Positions 42,015 through 50,581 of a stretch of DNA of 64,000 nucleotides are shown here, one piece after another (positions within the stretch are counted from its first letter, which is position 1; each line of letters opens with the position of its first letter). A program made the position numbers and the translations under genes. Under the pieces are notes generated by a model, which was not told the DNA's origin, did not search any database, and was given only the letters and a program-made list of their open reading frames with translations. Source of the stretch: Spirochaetota bacterium (GTDB taxonomy: Bacteria; Spirochaetota; Spirochaetia; Treponematales; Treponemataceae); the NCBI GenBank assembly GCA_023443865.1, contig JAEZST010000022.1, positions 248,001-312,000 on the forward strand, in the 5' to 3' direction.

Positions 42015-43250
42015 ATGGTACATAGGAGAAGAATTCGAGCTCTTTACCCGAATTTTTTCGGCGATAACCTCATCGCATACGTAGCGCTGCGGATTCTTTT
42101 GTATTTTAACGGTCCTGACATACGGGCCGACGTTATGGGAATTTGCTCGGAAGACTCCGTGCGCGATTTTAAAAAAAAAAAGCGGAGAGCGCTCAATCCC
42201 CCAGAATCCGCGGTTCGCGCGTTTCGGGTATACCGCGACGCGATCCCTCCCGGAATTATCTGGTCCGTCGCCCGAAGAATCTTTAAGGGCGAGACCCTCG
42301 CGCGATTCGCGGAATTTCGCTTCCTCGCGTCCTTGCGTCCCGGCGATTTGGTATACGCGTGGCCATCGGCGTCGGTTTGGCTGTATCGGAAACTGAAGGA
42401 ACGCGGTTATACCGTGGTGAGCGAACGAATTAATACACTCGTAATAAGCAGTAAACGGATTCTCGACGCCGAGTACGAGGCCATCGGGTTGCCTCCCTCC
42501 AGCCATGGCTTGACGAACGGCGCGGTCGACGACGAATTGGCGTGCATGAACCTGTCGGATTATATCTTTAGCCCTAGCCCCGCGGTCACGGAATCGATAG
42601 TGTCGGCGGGCATTCCGCGGTCGAAAGTCCTCGAGTCGAGCTATGGCCTCCGAAATACGGATATTCTGCCTCCGCGCGCCGCTACCGGCGGCCGATCAGA
42701 TACCCCCGTTACCGCGATCTTTGTCGGGAGCGTTTGCGTGCGAAAGGGCATTCACCTTCTTCTGGAAGCGTGGAACCGCTCGGGCGTGACGGCAAAGCTC
42801 ACCGTTATCGGGCGCGTTTCCCCGGAGGTCGCCGACATGCTCGCGGCGGCTATGTCAAAAAATCCCAATATAACGCATCATGACTTTATGTCCGACCTAA
42901 AACCGGTATACGCTGCCGCGGATTTTTTTATCCTTCCGAGCCTGGAGGAGGGGAGCCCGCTCGTCACCTACTTGGCCTTGGGCGCCTCTTTGCCGCTCCT
43001 CGTTTCGCCGATGGGCTCGGGCGGCGTGATAGAGGACGGCAAAGAAGGCATGGTGATCGACCCGCACGATATAGACGGATTCGCCCAGGCAATCAAGCTC
43101 CTGGTTTCGGACGAGTCTATTCGCCGGAGAATGTCCGCGGCCTCCGGGGCTAAGGCCCCGGCGTATACCTGGGATAAGGTCGCGATACGCCGGCTTGAAT
43201 CCCTCAAGGTCGCGTGTCCGGCCCATTTCGCCCCGAAGGCGAAACGATGA
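42015..43250 (+). CDS. Family 4 glycosyltransferase
   Basis: 411 aa GT-B enzyme. Donor domain: AIFVGSVCVRKGIHLLLEAW, LTVIGRVSPEV, FFILPSLEEGSPLVTYLALGASLPLLVSPMG with the EX7-like acidic motif partly changed (second acidic residue replaced by Leu/Ala context), so catalytic detail may differ from the standard EX7E. AGGAAAGGA precedes ATG. First gene of the second rightward block of the locus. Confidence 0.85.
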   Translation: MVHRRRIRALYPNFFGDNLIAYVALRILLYFNGPDIRADVMGICSEDSVRDFKKKKRRALNPPESAVRAFRVYRDAIPPGIIWSVARRIFKGETLARFAEFRFLASLRPGDLVYAWPSASVWLYRKLKERGYTVVSERINTLVISSKRILDAEYEAIGLPPSSHGLTNGAVDDELACMNLSDYIFSPSPAVTESIVSAGIPRSKVLESSYGLRNTDILPPRAATGGRSDTPVTAIFVGSVCVRKGIHLLLEAWNRSGVTAKLTVIGRVSPEVADMLAAAMSKNPNITHHDFMSDLKPVYAAADFFILPSLEEGSPLVTYLALGASLPLLVSPMGSGGVIEDGKEGMVIDPHDIDGFAQAIKLLVSDESIRRRMSAASGAKAPAYTWDKVAIRRLESLKVACPAHFAPKAKR

Positions 43251-43271
43251 TTCCCGTGCGGGAAAGCTAAT

Positions 43272-44633
43272 ATGCCGATACTGAACCCCATCGCGCTCAT
43301 CGGTTGGATCGCGGTCGTTATCGCGCTCTTCAATACGCAGACTCCCCGAAAAGCCACGATTATCGCGGTCATGGGCGCCTTTCTTTTCCTGCCGATGTCC
43401 CTCATTGACCTTCCGCTCTTGCCTTCCCTCAATAAGACGACTTCGATCTCGTTCGGTATCGTGCTTGGCGAACTCTTGTCCGGTTCCCGACAAAAAAACC
43501 CCTTTAAGCTCTCTGGCTTTGACGTGCCAATGGTTCTGTGGTGCTTTCTTTCGCCCCTTCTCACTTCTTTATCCAACGGATTGGGCCTGTATGACGGCTT
43601 TTCGAATATCCTGGCGAATTTCTTTTCTTGGGGGGTAATCTTCTGGGCGGGCCGCCGGTATTTCGGTTCTCCGGAATCCATACGCGACCTGACCAATGCC
43701 ATTTTAATCGGCGGTTTGCTGTACGTGCCTGTCGTTCTTTTTGAGGTACGCATGAGCCCCAAGCTGCATCTTTCAATATACGGTTTCTTTCAGCATTCCT
43801 TCGACCAGCATTTCCGGTACGGGGGCTATCGACCGATCGGTTTCATGCAGCATGGACTGATGGTCGCCCTGTGGATGGCGGAGGCGACGACGACCGCCTT
43901 TTGGCTGTGGCGATCCCGATGCGTGGAAAAAGCGTGGAAAGTCCCGATCGCCCTCGCGTTTCTCGCGTTCGCCGGGTCCGTCGTGCTTTGCAAATCGGGC
44001 AATGGGGCCGTTTTTACCTTGCTGGGAATCCTTACGTATTTCGTGTACTCGTCTAAGCGTTCCTCAAAACTCCTCAAATGGTTCATCTTGTTCATTCCCT
44101 GCTACTTTTTCTTTCGACTTTCCAATATCGTCACTATCCCCCAAATAGAGGCGCAAATAGCGCGTTTTTTCGATCCCGAACGGGTCGCTTCCCTCGTTAT
44201 CCGCCTTCGACAGGAGAACCTGTTCGGCGATCGTGCCTTATTGCGACCCTTCCTTGGCTGGGGCGGTTACGGCCGGGGGTGGCCCGTCGACCCGGAAACC
44301 GGCGCCCAATTAATACAGATGGTGGATTCGTTTTGGATCATCGTTTTTAGCACGTCCGGGATTTTTGGATTGTTTTCGATTTACGCGTCGTTGGGCTTAG
44401 GCCCGTTATCCGTGCTGGCAAAATCCGGGGTTCCGAAAGGCGTCGACGGGGAATCGCCTAATCCGTTCAAGGCGGACGCGGTTGTCTTGAGCCTCGTGGT
44501 TACCTTTTTTTTATTGGATTCCCTCATTAATTCCATGGTTTCCCCCGTTTATATCCTTTGCGCCGGGGCATTGGCGAGCTATTACGAAAGGGGAAGCGAG
44601 CATGACGGGATCGCTCCGTTGGAAGCGAATTGA
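43272..44633 (+). CDS. Wzy-like polysaccharide polymerase (O-antigen polymerase/ligase family)
   Basis: 453 aa with about ten membrane segments and a large loop (FDPERVASLVIRLRQENLFGDRALLRPFLGWGGYGRGWPVDPETG) before VDSFWIIVFSTSGIFGLFSIY. This loop and its Gly-Trp-Gly-Gly-Tyr motif are typical of O-antigen polymerase-like proteins. It should join repeat units on the periplasmic face after Wzx flips them. Confidence 0.8.
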   Translation: MPILNPIALIGWIAVVIALFNTQTPRKATIIAVMGAFLFLPMSLIDLPLLPSLNKTTSISFGIVLGELLSGSRQKNPFKLSGFDVPMVLWCFLSPLLTSLSNGLGLYDGFSNILANFFSWGVIFWAGRRYFGSPESIRDLTNAILIGGLLYVPVVLFEVRMSPKLHLSIYGFFQHSFDQHFRYGGYRPIGFMQHGLMVALWMAEATTTAFWLWRSRCVEKAWKVPIALAFLAFAGSVVLCKSGNGAVFTLLGILTYFVYSSKRSSKLLKWFILFIPCYFFFRLSNIVTIPQIEAQIARFFDPERVASLVIRLRQENLFGDRALLRPFLGWGGYGRGWPVDPETGAQLIQMVDSFWIIVFSTSGIFGLFSIYASLGLGPLSVLAKSGVPKGVDGESPNPFKADAVVLSLVVTFFLLDSLINSMVSPVYILCAGALASYYERGSEHDGIAPLEAN

Positions 44634-44701
44634 AGTCGATATTTATGGAAGAAATGGAGTTTTTCATTGAAAATCGACTCCCGAGAAGTTAAAGTAACGA
44701 T

Positions 44702-45535
44702 ATGCAAAAAGTCTGTTTTCGTTTGAAATTCCCATTGCCTCTCCTGGCAAGCATATATTGCGCCGTGCTTTTTTTGAGCTGTTCCAGGGCTTCCGAAGCG
44801 GATCCAACCGCCGAGCGCGGTTTCGACGAAGCGGCGTTGGATCGGGTCGCGTCCAAGTCGCTTTATTTCGGTCACATGTCCGTGGGCTACGATATCGTGG
44901 ACGGTATCGTCGCGCTTGCCGGGAACGGGCTTACAATATTGGATGTCACCGACCTTGGCCCGGACGGGCTCCCCCTCGCTCCCGTTTTCGCCCATTCCGC
45001 TATCGGAGAGAATACGAAACCCCTCACGAAGTTCGCCGATTTTGAGGCTCGCGTCGAAAACGGCATGGGCGCGAACGTGGATATCGCGGGCATGAAGCTG
45101 TGTTACGTCGACTTTGACGCGGAAACGGACGTACGGGCCCTGTTCGAGTCGTATTCGGCGATGATCGATCGGTTGCGCCGAGAGTATCCGTCGGTCACGT
45201 TTATGCATTTTACGGTTCCCCTGACCACGGTACAAAAGGGGCCAAAGGCTTTGGTAAAGCGTTTGCTTGGCCGCATGCCGACGGGGGCAGCCGAGAATCT
45301 CGCGCGCCAGGAGTATAACGAGCTTATTCGCTCGTCGTACGGCAACCGGGTTTTCGATCTTGCGGAACTGGAATCGACCTATCCTGACGGGTCGCGGGAA
45401 ACCGGCGTGATCGGCGGGCGGCGCTACTACGGTCTCGTCCCGTCATATACCGCCGACGGGGGCCACCTGAACGGGGCGGCCTCGTTGATGGCCGCGAAAA
45501 AGTTTATATCTTTTATGGATACGATATATCAATAA
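44702..45535 (+). CDS. SGNH-like lipoprotein, relative of the 10749 C-terminal domain
   Basis: 277 aa. Lipobox LFLSC (Cys27). LYFGHMSVGYDIVDG and YTADGGHLNGAASLMAAKKF correspond to VFEHASTGQDI and DGGHLSSTGRLRMAKAYW in the protein at 10749, giving a paired His motif and a terminal Asp-x-x-His as in SGNH hydrolases. No usual GDSL block. Likely periplasmic or surface; may act on acyl groups of the polysaccharide. Confidence 0.65.
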   Translation: MQKVCFRLKFPLPLLASIYCAVLFLSCSRASEADPTAERGFDEAALDRVASKSLYFGHMSVGYDIVDGIVALAGNGLTILDVTDLGPDGLPLAPVFAHSAIGENTKPLTKFADFEARVENGMGANVDIAGMKLCYVDFDAETDVRALFESYSAMIDRLRREYPSVTFMHFTVPLTTVQKGPKALVKRLLGRMPTGAAENLARQEYNELIRSSYGNRVFDLAELESTYPDGSRETGVIGGRRYYGLVPSYTADGGHLNGAASLMAAKKFISFMDTIYQ

Positions 45536-45551
45536 GTAATGGAGAGTCTCG

Positions 45552-45806
45552 ATGGAAAACGCGCAGCAGATTAAGGAAGCCGTCAAAGGGTACATAGTTG
45601 AGAACTTTATGTTCGGGAACGAATCCGAACCCATCCGGGAGGACGATTCGTTCATCGAACGCGGAATAATCGATTCGACGGGCATCATGGAACTGATCGA
45701 TTATATCGAAAACAAATACGACATATCGCTGGACGACAAAGAGCTGGTTCCCGAAAACCTGGACTCCCTGAACAACCTGTCGCGCTTTATCCTTTCGAAG
45801 AAATAA
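45552..45806 (+). CDS. Acyl carrier protein 2
   Basis: 84 aa. Pantetheine site RGIIDSTG with the modified Ser, then MELIDYIENKYDISLDDKEL. SD GGAGAG. First gene of the carrier, amidotransferase and NadE-like module. About 115 bp of GC-rich sequence with a GCGCGCGC inverted pair follows before the Wzz gene. Confidence 0.9.
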   Translation: MENAQQIKEAVKGYIVENFMFGNESEPIREDDSFIERGIIDSTGIMELIDYIENKYDISLDDKELVPENLDSLNNLSRFILSKK

Positions 45807-45920
45807 GTTCGGCTTCGGACCTTGGGAGAGCGGCGCGCGCCCAGCCTCGGCTTGCGCGCGCGCTTGACGTCCCTTCGGTTAACGGCCGCGGGGATTGGGA
45901 TACATAAAGGCGGGATAGCG

Positions 45921-46850
45921 ATGGATAGATCTTCTGATAAAACGGAAAAAAGCCTCATAGAAACGGTACTGTATTATTGGTCGGTACTGTTTCGCTATAA
46001 GTGGATGATTATGGGCTTCACCGCGTTGACGACAGGCGCCGCCGTCGCCTTTTTCGTCGTAAGCCTCACCCTGCCGCCCAACAGAAGCCCCATGCCGAAT
46101 TATTATACCGCCAGGGCCACGATCGTCATTCAGCAGAATTCCCAAACGGATTTCAGCAACTCGATCATGGCGGCCCTCGGCATAACCTCGACCGGCATGC
46201 CCAGAAGCTTCGATTATGGCTCGCAGGTTATGGAGATGATGCGAAGCCGCACGATCCTTGACCGCCTCATCGACGAGTTCAAGATGAAGGACGCCTTCGA
46301 GACGACGAGCAAGGAGAAACTGCGGGAGGCGCTCCTTTCGCGCTTTCAGTTCTCCTATTCTTCGACCACGGGCCTCTTGAGAATCGGCTACGTCGCCGTC
46401 GATCCCGTACTGGCCAAAAACATGGTCAATCGCATGATCAGCCTGCTGGACGAATGGTATAACCAAAAAAGAAACTCCGCGAGGGAAGAACAGCAGGAAT
46501 TGCTCGAGCAAAAAATCACCGCGGTGAAAAAAGACATCGACTCCCTGCGGAACAAGCTGAAAATCATTCCCGATATCGACCCGAGGTACTCGGATTATAG
46601 TTCCCAACTTGACGTACAGGAACGCATTTACAACACGCTGTATCCGCAGTACGAGGCGGCCCGGCTCGCGCCCGAGGTGGAACCGATTTTTCAGGTATTC
46701 GAGCTTGCGGAAGTGCCTGACATAAAGTCGGGACCCAATCGGAAAAAGTACGCGATGATGATTTTTATGGGGAGCTTCTTGGGAAGCGCGGCGTTGGCCA
46801 TTGCCCTTAATATGCTCAAGTCCTTTATCCACGCCCGCGGGAAGGAGTAA
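45921..46850 (+). CDS. Wzz-type chain-length determinant (no kinase domain)
   Basis: 309 aa from ATG 45921; the longer frame from 45822 crosses the GC-rich gap. Two membrane segments (MIMGFTALTTGAAVAFFVV near 30-50, and MMIFMGSFLGSAALAIAL near the end) flank a periplasmic coiled coil (EEQQELLEQKITAVKKDIDSLRNKL). The PNRKKYAMM block before the last segment is the Wzz Pro-rich type. No Walker motifs or Tyr-rich tail, so a tyrosine-kinase partner would have to be elsewhere. Confidence 0.85.
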   Translation: MDRSSDKTEKSLIETVLYYWSVLFRYKWMIMGFTALTTGAAVAFFVVSLTLPPNRSPMPNYYTARATIVIQQNSQTDFSNSIMAALGITSTGMPRSFDYGSQVMEMMRSRTILDRLIDEFKMKDAFETTSKEKLREALLSRFQFSYSSTTGLLRIGYVAVDPVLAKNMVNRMISLLDEWYNQKRNSAREEQQELLEQKITAVKKDIDSLRNKLKIIPDIDPRYSDYSSQLDVQERIYNTLYPQYEAARLAPEVEPIFQVFELAEVPDIKSGPNRKKYAMMIFMGSFLGSAALAIALNMLKSFIHARGKE

Positions 46851-46880
46851 GGCCTTTTGCGGGGTAATCAGCGAGATTAT

Positions 46881-47087
46881 ATGAAAAAAGACGGAATTGA
46901 GGCGCTTGTACGAGACTTTCTCGCCTCTTGCGGCGGGTTTGACGACCCGGAACTGCGGGCGGTCGAGGCAACCCTGTTTTTGGAGGATTGCCTTGATCTG
47001 AGCGTGTCCGACGCGGATATGCAGGCCGCCCGGTTGGATACGGACGAGGGCTTGGCCCGGTTCATTCAAACGCGGATGGGTGTATAA
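46881..47087 (+). CDS. Carrier-like protein lacking the pantetheine serine
   Basis: 68 aa. The best start is ATG 46881; a TTG at 46857 is also in frame. Aligning FLEDCLDLSVSDADMQAARLDTDEGLARFI with HLESSFGVEIDPDEI...FKSFDAIASFV of ACP 1 puts Asp-Pro (FDDPEL) where ACPs have Asp-Ser, so it cannot carry phosphopantetheine at that place. It ends 2 bp before the AsnB gene and may serve as a docking or scaffold subunit. A reading as an unrelated small helical protein remains possible. Confidence 0.6.
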   Translation: MKKDGIEALVRDFLASCGGFDDPELRAVEATLFLEDCLDLSVSDADMQAARLDTDEGLARFIQTRMGV

Positions 47088-47089
47088 GC

Positions 47090-49078
47090 ATGTGCGGCAT
47101 ATGCGGATTCGTATCTCCCTATCGCGTTCCCGAACCGGAACTTATCAAGAAAATGATCGGCCGCTTGGCCCATCGCGGCCCCGACGGCTCAGGCTATTAC
47201 CGGGATCGCTTCGCGGCGCTCGGCCATACTCGCTTGGCCATCATCGACGCCGCGGGCGGGGTTCAGCCCTTGAGCAACGAAGGCGGGGATCTATGGATCA
47301 GCTTTAACGGCGAGATTTTCAATTACGTAGAGCTTTCCCGCGAACTGTCAGCCCTGGGCCACCGGATGAAAACCTCCTCCGATACGGAAGTAATCGTTCA
47401 CGCGTGGGAACAATGGGGCCCCGATTGCTTTACGCGCTTCAATGGGCAGTGGGCGATAGCGCTTTGGGACGCCCAAAAGGCCGAATTGATCCTGTCACGG
47501 GACCAGGCGGGTATCGTTCCCCTCCATTACGCGTTCTCGGGCGACCGGTTTCTCTTCGCCTCCGAGGTCAAGGCCCTGTTCGCGGATTCCGATCTGCAAC
47601 GGGCTTTTGACCCGGGCGGGCTGGACCAAACCTTTACCTTTTGGAGCACCGTGGCTCCCGTGAGCGTATACGCGGGCGTGCGGGAGCTTGAACCGGGCCA
47701 TTGGGCGCGCTTCCGGGACGGGAAATTGGAAATAAAGGCATTCTGGGAAACCAGGTTTCCTTCCCGGGGCGAGGAAAACGCCGCGAACATCGAAGAAAAC
47801 GGCGAACGCCTCCGGGCTTCGCTTGTCGAAGCCACTCGGTTGCGATTCCTACGCAGCGACGTTCCCGTCGGCGCGTATCTGTCCGGCGGGATCGATTCGT
47901 CGGTCACCTCCGCGATCATCGCCAATTATACCTCCACGCCGCTCAATACGTTCTCCCTTCGGTTTACAGATTCGGAGTTCGATGAGGGATCCTACCAGAG
48001 AGAGATGTCAAGCCGCCTGGGAACGGAACATCGGAGCGTCGAGGTTGGGGCGGCGGATATCGCGCGCGCGTTTCCCGAAGTCGTGTGGCATACGGAACGC
48101 CCGGTGCTGCGTTCGGGCCCGGCGCCGATGTTCCTCCTTTCGCGCTCCGTGAGGAAGGCCGGCTACAAGGTCGTCGTTACCGGCGAAGGCTCCGACGAAA
48201 TGCTGGCAGGTTACGATATCTTTCGCGAGGCGAAGGTCCGCGCCTTCTGGGGCCGCGATCCGGCCTCTTTAAAGCGCTTTCGCGCCGCGGAACTGTTGTA
48301 CCCGTGGATGGAACGCTCTCCGGGAAAGACTCCCGCGTTCGCCAAGGCTTTCTTCGGGCGCAATACGGACCTGTCCGATCCCGCGCTTTCCCACCGCCCC
48401 CGTTGGGACGCGACGAAGGCCATCAAGGGCCTGCTTACCCCGCGATTTCGGCTGTCCCCGGATCTGCCGGCATGCGAGAACGCGCTCATCGGCACGATGC
48501 CCCCCGGTTCGGAATCCTGGGATCCCCTATCGCGGGCCCAATGGCTGGAATTAACGACGCTTCTTCCCGGGTACATTCTCTCTTCCCAAGGGGACCGCAT
48601 GCTGATGGGCAATTCGGTTGAAGGCCGTTTTCCGTTCCTTGACCCTGAATTCATGAAGCTTGCGCACGGGCTGCCGTCCTGGCAGAAGCTGTTCGTTTTG
48701 GACGAGAAGCATATCCTCAAAAAAGAGTTCGCGGATCTCGTTCCGCCCTCTATCCTGCGCAGGCCGAAGCAACCGTATCGGGCCCCGGACGCGTCGTGTT
48801 TCTTCGGCGGCGAGGGCGAGGAATGGATACGCGAAGTAACCTCCGAAAAGGCGTTGGTCGAGGCGGGCGTCTTCGATCCGAAAATGGTCGCGGGCCTTTT
48901 CGCGAAATGTTCCGGCGTGTCGGGCCTGAAAATGAGCAACACCGACAACATGCGCGTGCTCGCGGTACTTTCAACGCAATTGGCGTATTTTCAGTTCATT
49001 GCGGGTAATGGCTCGGGATTCGGTCCGGACCGTCCTCCAGAACCCGTGACCGTCATTGATCGAGTAATAAAACGTTAG
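47090..49078 (+). CDS. asnB: Asparagine synthase (glutamine-hydrolysing) family amidotransferase
   Basis: 662 aa. Cys2 (MCGICGF) is the glutaminase nucleophile, with LAHRGPDGSGYY and FNGEIFNY in the Ntn domain. The synthase domain has SGGIDSS (265-271) and TGEGSDEMLAGYD. Both active sites look complete, unlike the homologue at 15792. The setting (ACPs, a NadE-like ATP-PPase and AMP-forming ligases) suggests it amidates a special substrate for the polysaccharide, not only Asp. Confidence 0.87.
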   Translation: MCGICGFVSPYRVPEPELIKKMIGRLAHRGPDGSGYYRDRFAALGHTRLAIIDAAGGVQPLSNEGGDLWISFNGEIFNYVELSRELSALGHRMKTSSDTEVIVHAWEQWGPDCFTRFNGQWAIALWDAQKAELILSRDQAGIVPLHYAFSGDRFLFASEVKALFADSDLQRAFDPGGLDQTFTFWSTVAPVSVYAGVRELEPGHWARFRDGKLEIKAFWETRFPSRGEENAANIEENGERLRASLVEATRLRFLRSDVPVGAYLSGGIDSSVTSAIIANYTSTPLNTFSLRFTDSEFDEGSYQREMSSRLGTEHRSVEVGAADIARAFPEVVWHTERPVLRSGPAPMFLLSRSVRKAGYKVVVTGEGSDEMLAGYDIFREAKVRAFWGRDPASLKRFRAAELLYPWMERSPGKTPAFAKAFFGRNTDLSDPALSHRPRWDATKAIKGLLTPRFRLSPDLPACENALIGTMPPGSESWDPLSRAQWLELTTLLPGYILSSQGDRMLMGNSVEGRFPFLDPEFMKLAHGLPSWQKLFVLDEKHILKKEFADLVPPSILRRPKQPYRAPDASCFFGGEGEEWIREVTSEKALVEAGVFDPKMVAGLFAKCSGVSGLKMSNTDNMRVLAVLSTQLAYFQFIAGNGSGFGPDRPPEPVTVIDRVIKR

Positions 49079-49093
49079 GAAAAGGAGTACGTT

Positions 49094-50086
49094 ATGGGTA
49101 GTAACGGAAAATTCGGCCCCGATTCGCTGAGAATCGACGCGGAGAAAGAAGTCGCGCGAATCGGCGAGGGTATCAGGAATTATTTATTGCACAATAAGCG
49201 TAAGGGCGCCGTAGTCGCCGTATCGGGAGGCATCGACTCGAGCGTAACCGCCGCCCTGTGCGTCGCCGCGCTCGGGAAAGAGCGCGTATTCGCCCTTCAC
49301 ATGCCGGAACGCGAATCGTCGTCCGAGACGATACAGCTCAGCAAGTCGCTCACCGACTCGCTCGGCGTCGCCTCCGTGGTGGAGGAAATTTCGCCGATGC
49401 TCGACGCCGCCGGCTGCTACCGCCGCAGAGACGAGGCGATTCGCCTCGATTACCCGGAATTCGGCCCCGGATACAAGGCAAAAATCGTGTTGCCCAGCGT
49501 AGTGGATTCCGACTCCTTCCGCATCTATTCCCTGGTCATACAGACGCCGGCGGGGAAGGAAATAAAGGTACGATGCTCTACCGAGGCGTATCTGGGCATC
49601 GTAGCCGCGACGAATTTCAAGCAGCGAGTCCGGAAAATGATGGAATACCATCACGCCGACCGATTGAATTACGCCGTGACGGGAACCCCAAACCGTCTCG
49701 AATACGATCAGGGCTTCTTCGTGAAACTGGGCGACGGCTCGGCCGATTTCAAGCCTATCGCGCATCTGTATAAATCGCAGGTATACCAATTGGCGGAGTA
49801 TCTCGGGGTTCCGGCGGAAATTCGAAAGCGACCGCCCACGACCGATACCTACTCGCTGCCGCAGTCACAAGAGGAATTTTATTTTTCCCTGCCCTACGAC
49901 CGGATGGATCTGTGCCTCTACGGCAAGAATAACGGCGTTCCGCTGGACCAGGTGGCCGCCGCCGCGCATTTGAAGGAAGAACAGGTTCTGCGGGTGTATC
50001 GCGATATTGACCAGAAACGGAAAACGACCGAATACTTACACCGGTATCCGGTGCTCTTCGCGGACGTCGCCGAGATTCATCACTAA
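49094..50086 (+). CDS. nadE: NadE-like NH3-dependent ATP-PPase
   Basis: 330 aa. VAVSGGIDSSVTAAL (P-loop, 44-50), then VTGTPNRLEYDQGFFVKLGDGSADFKPIAHLYKSQV, as in NAD synthase. It is longer than typical NH3-dependent NadE (about 270 aa), with an extra segment around LDAAGCYRRRDEAIRLDYPEFGPG. A good SD (AAGGAG) precedes ATG. It may be the housekeeping enzyme, but the link to ACP and AsnB argues for an amidation role in decoration chemistry. Confidence 0.8.
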   Translation: MGSNGKFGPDSLRIDAEKEVARIGEGIRNYLLHNKRKGAVVAVSGGIDSSVTAALCVAALGKERVFALHMPERESSSETIQLSKSLTDSLGVASVVEEISPMLDAAGCYRRRDEAIRLDYPEFGPGYKAKIVLPSVVDSDSFRIYSLVIQTPAGKEIKVRCSTEAYLGIVAATNFKQRVRKMMEYHHADRLNYAVTGTPNRLEYDQGFFVKLGDGSADFKPIAHLYKSQVYQLAEYLGVPAEIRKRPPTTDTYSLPQSQEEFYFSLPYDRMDLCLYGKNNGVPLDQVAAAAHLKEEQVLRVYRDIDQKRKTTEYLHRYPVLFADVAEIHH

Positions 50087-50478
50087 ACCGGGGCGCCTTC
50101 GGTTTTTTCCGCCACGGCCGTGGCCGTAACGTACGCGTCGCCGTGAGATATGGAAACGTGTATCGCGGTCACTCCCAAATGGCTCGCGCGCCTCGCGGGA
50201 CCGCCGCTCAAGACGGCCCGCGGGGCGCCGTTTTCGTCCTTCTCGATTGAGATATCCTTCCATGAAACCGGCATGCTCGCCTCGATGCGGATTGATTTCG
50301 CCACCGCTTCCTTCGCGGAGAGGCGGGCGGCGAAATGCACGAAGGGTTTTACCTTCGCGTTGCAGTAGCGTATTTCCTCTTCCGTGAACCAGTGGTCGAG
50401 AAACGACGCGCCGCCTTTTTCGATAAGCGCGCGAATCCTGCCCGTTTCCAGAATATCTGTGCCGACTCCAACGATCAT
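50083..50478 (-). CDS. acpS: Holo-acyl-carrier-protein synthase
   Basis: 131 aa from the ATG at 50478, where the family's standard opening MIVGVGTDILE begins; an upstream ATG at 50505 has no better site. Signature residues: GTDILE with the metal-binding Asp, LSAKEAVAKSI with the Glu, and VSISHGDAYVTATAV. It moves phosphopantetheine from CoA to Ser of ACPs, so it could activate the two carrier proteins in this locus. Its 3' end overlaps NadE by 4 bp, convergent. Confidence 0.9.
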   Translation of the reverse strand: MIVGVGTDILETGRIRALIEKGGASFLDHWFTEEEIRYCNAKVKPFVHFAARLSAKEAVAKSIRIEASMPVSWKDISIEKDENGAPRAVLSGGPARRASHLGVTAIHVSISHGDAYVTATAVAEKTEGAPV

Positions 50479-50581
50479 GGCGGCAAGATACCAAATTGCC
50501 CGCATGCTTGCTAGTGCCTTTTGCGTGCGATATACTTAACCCTGACGGGCTCCCCTTTCCAAGGGAGGCGTTATCGCGAGG

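Noticed and set aside
45807..45920. Longer N-terminus for the Wzz protein starting at 45822
   Set aside because: The added 33 residues are low-complexity products of a GC-rich hairpin region; the start at 45921 leads straight into the Wzz N-terminal membrane segment.
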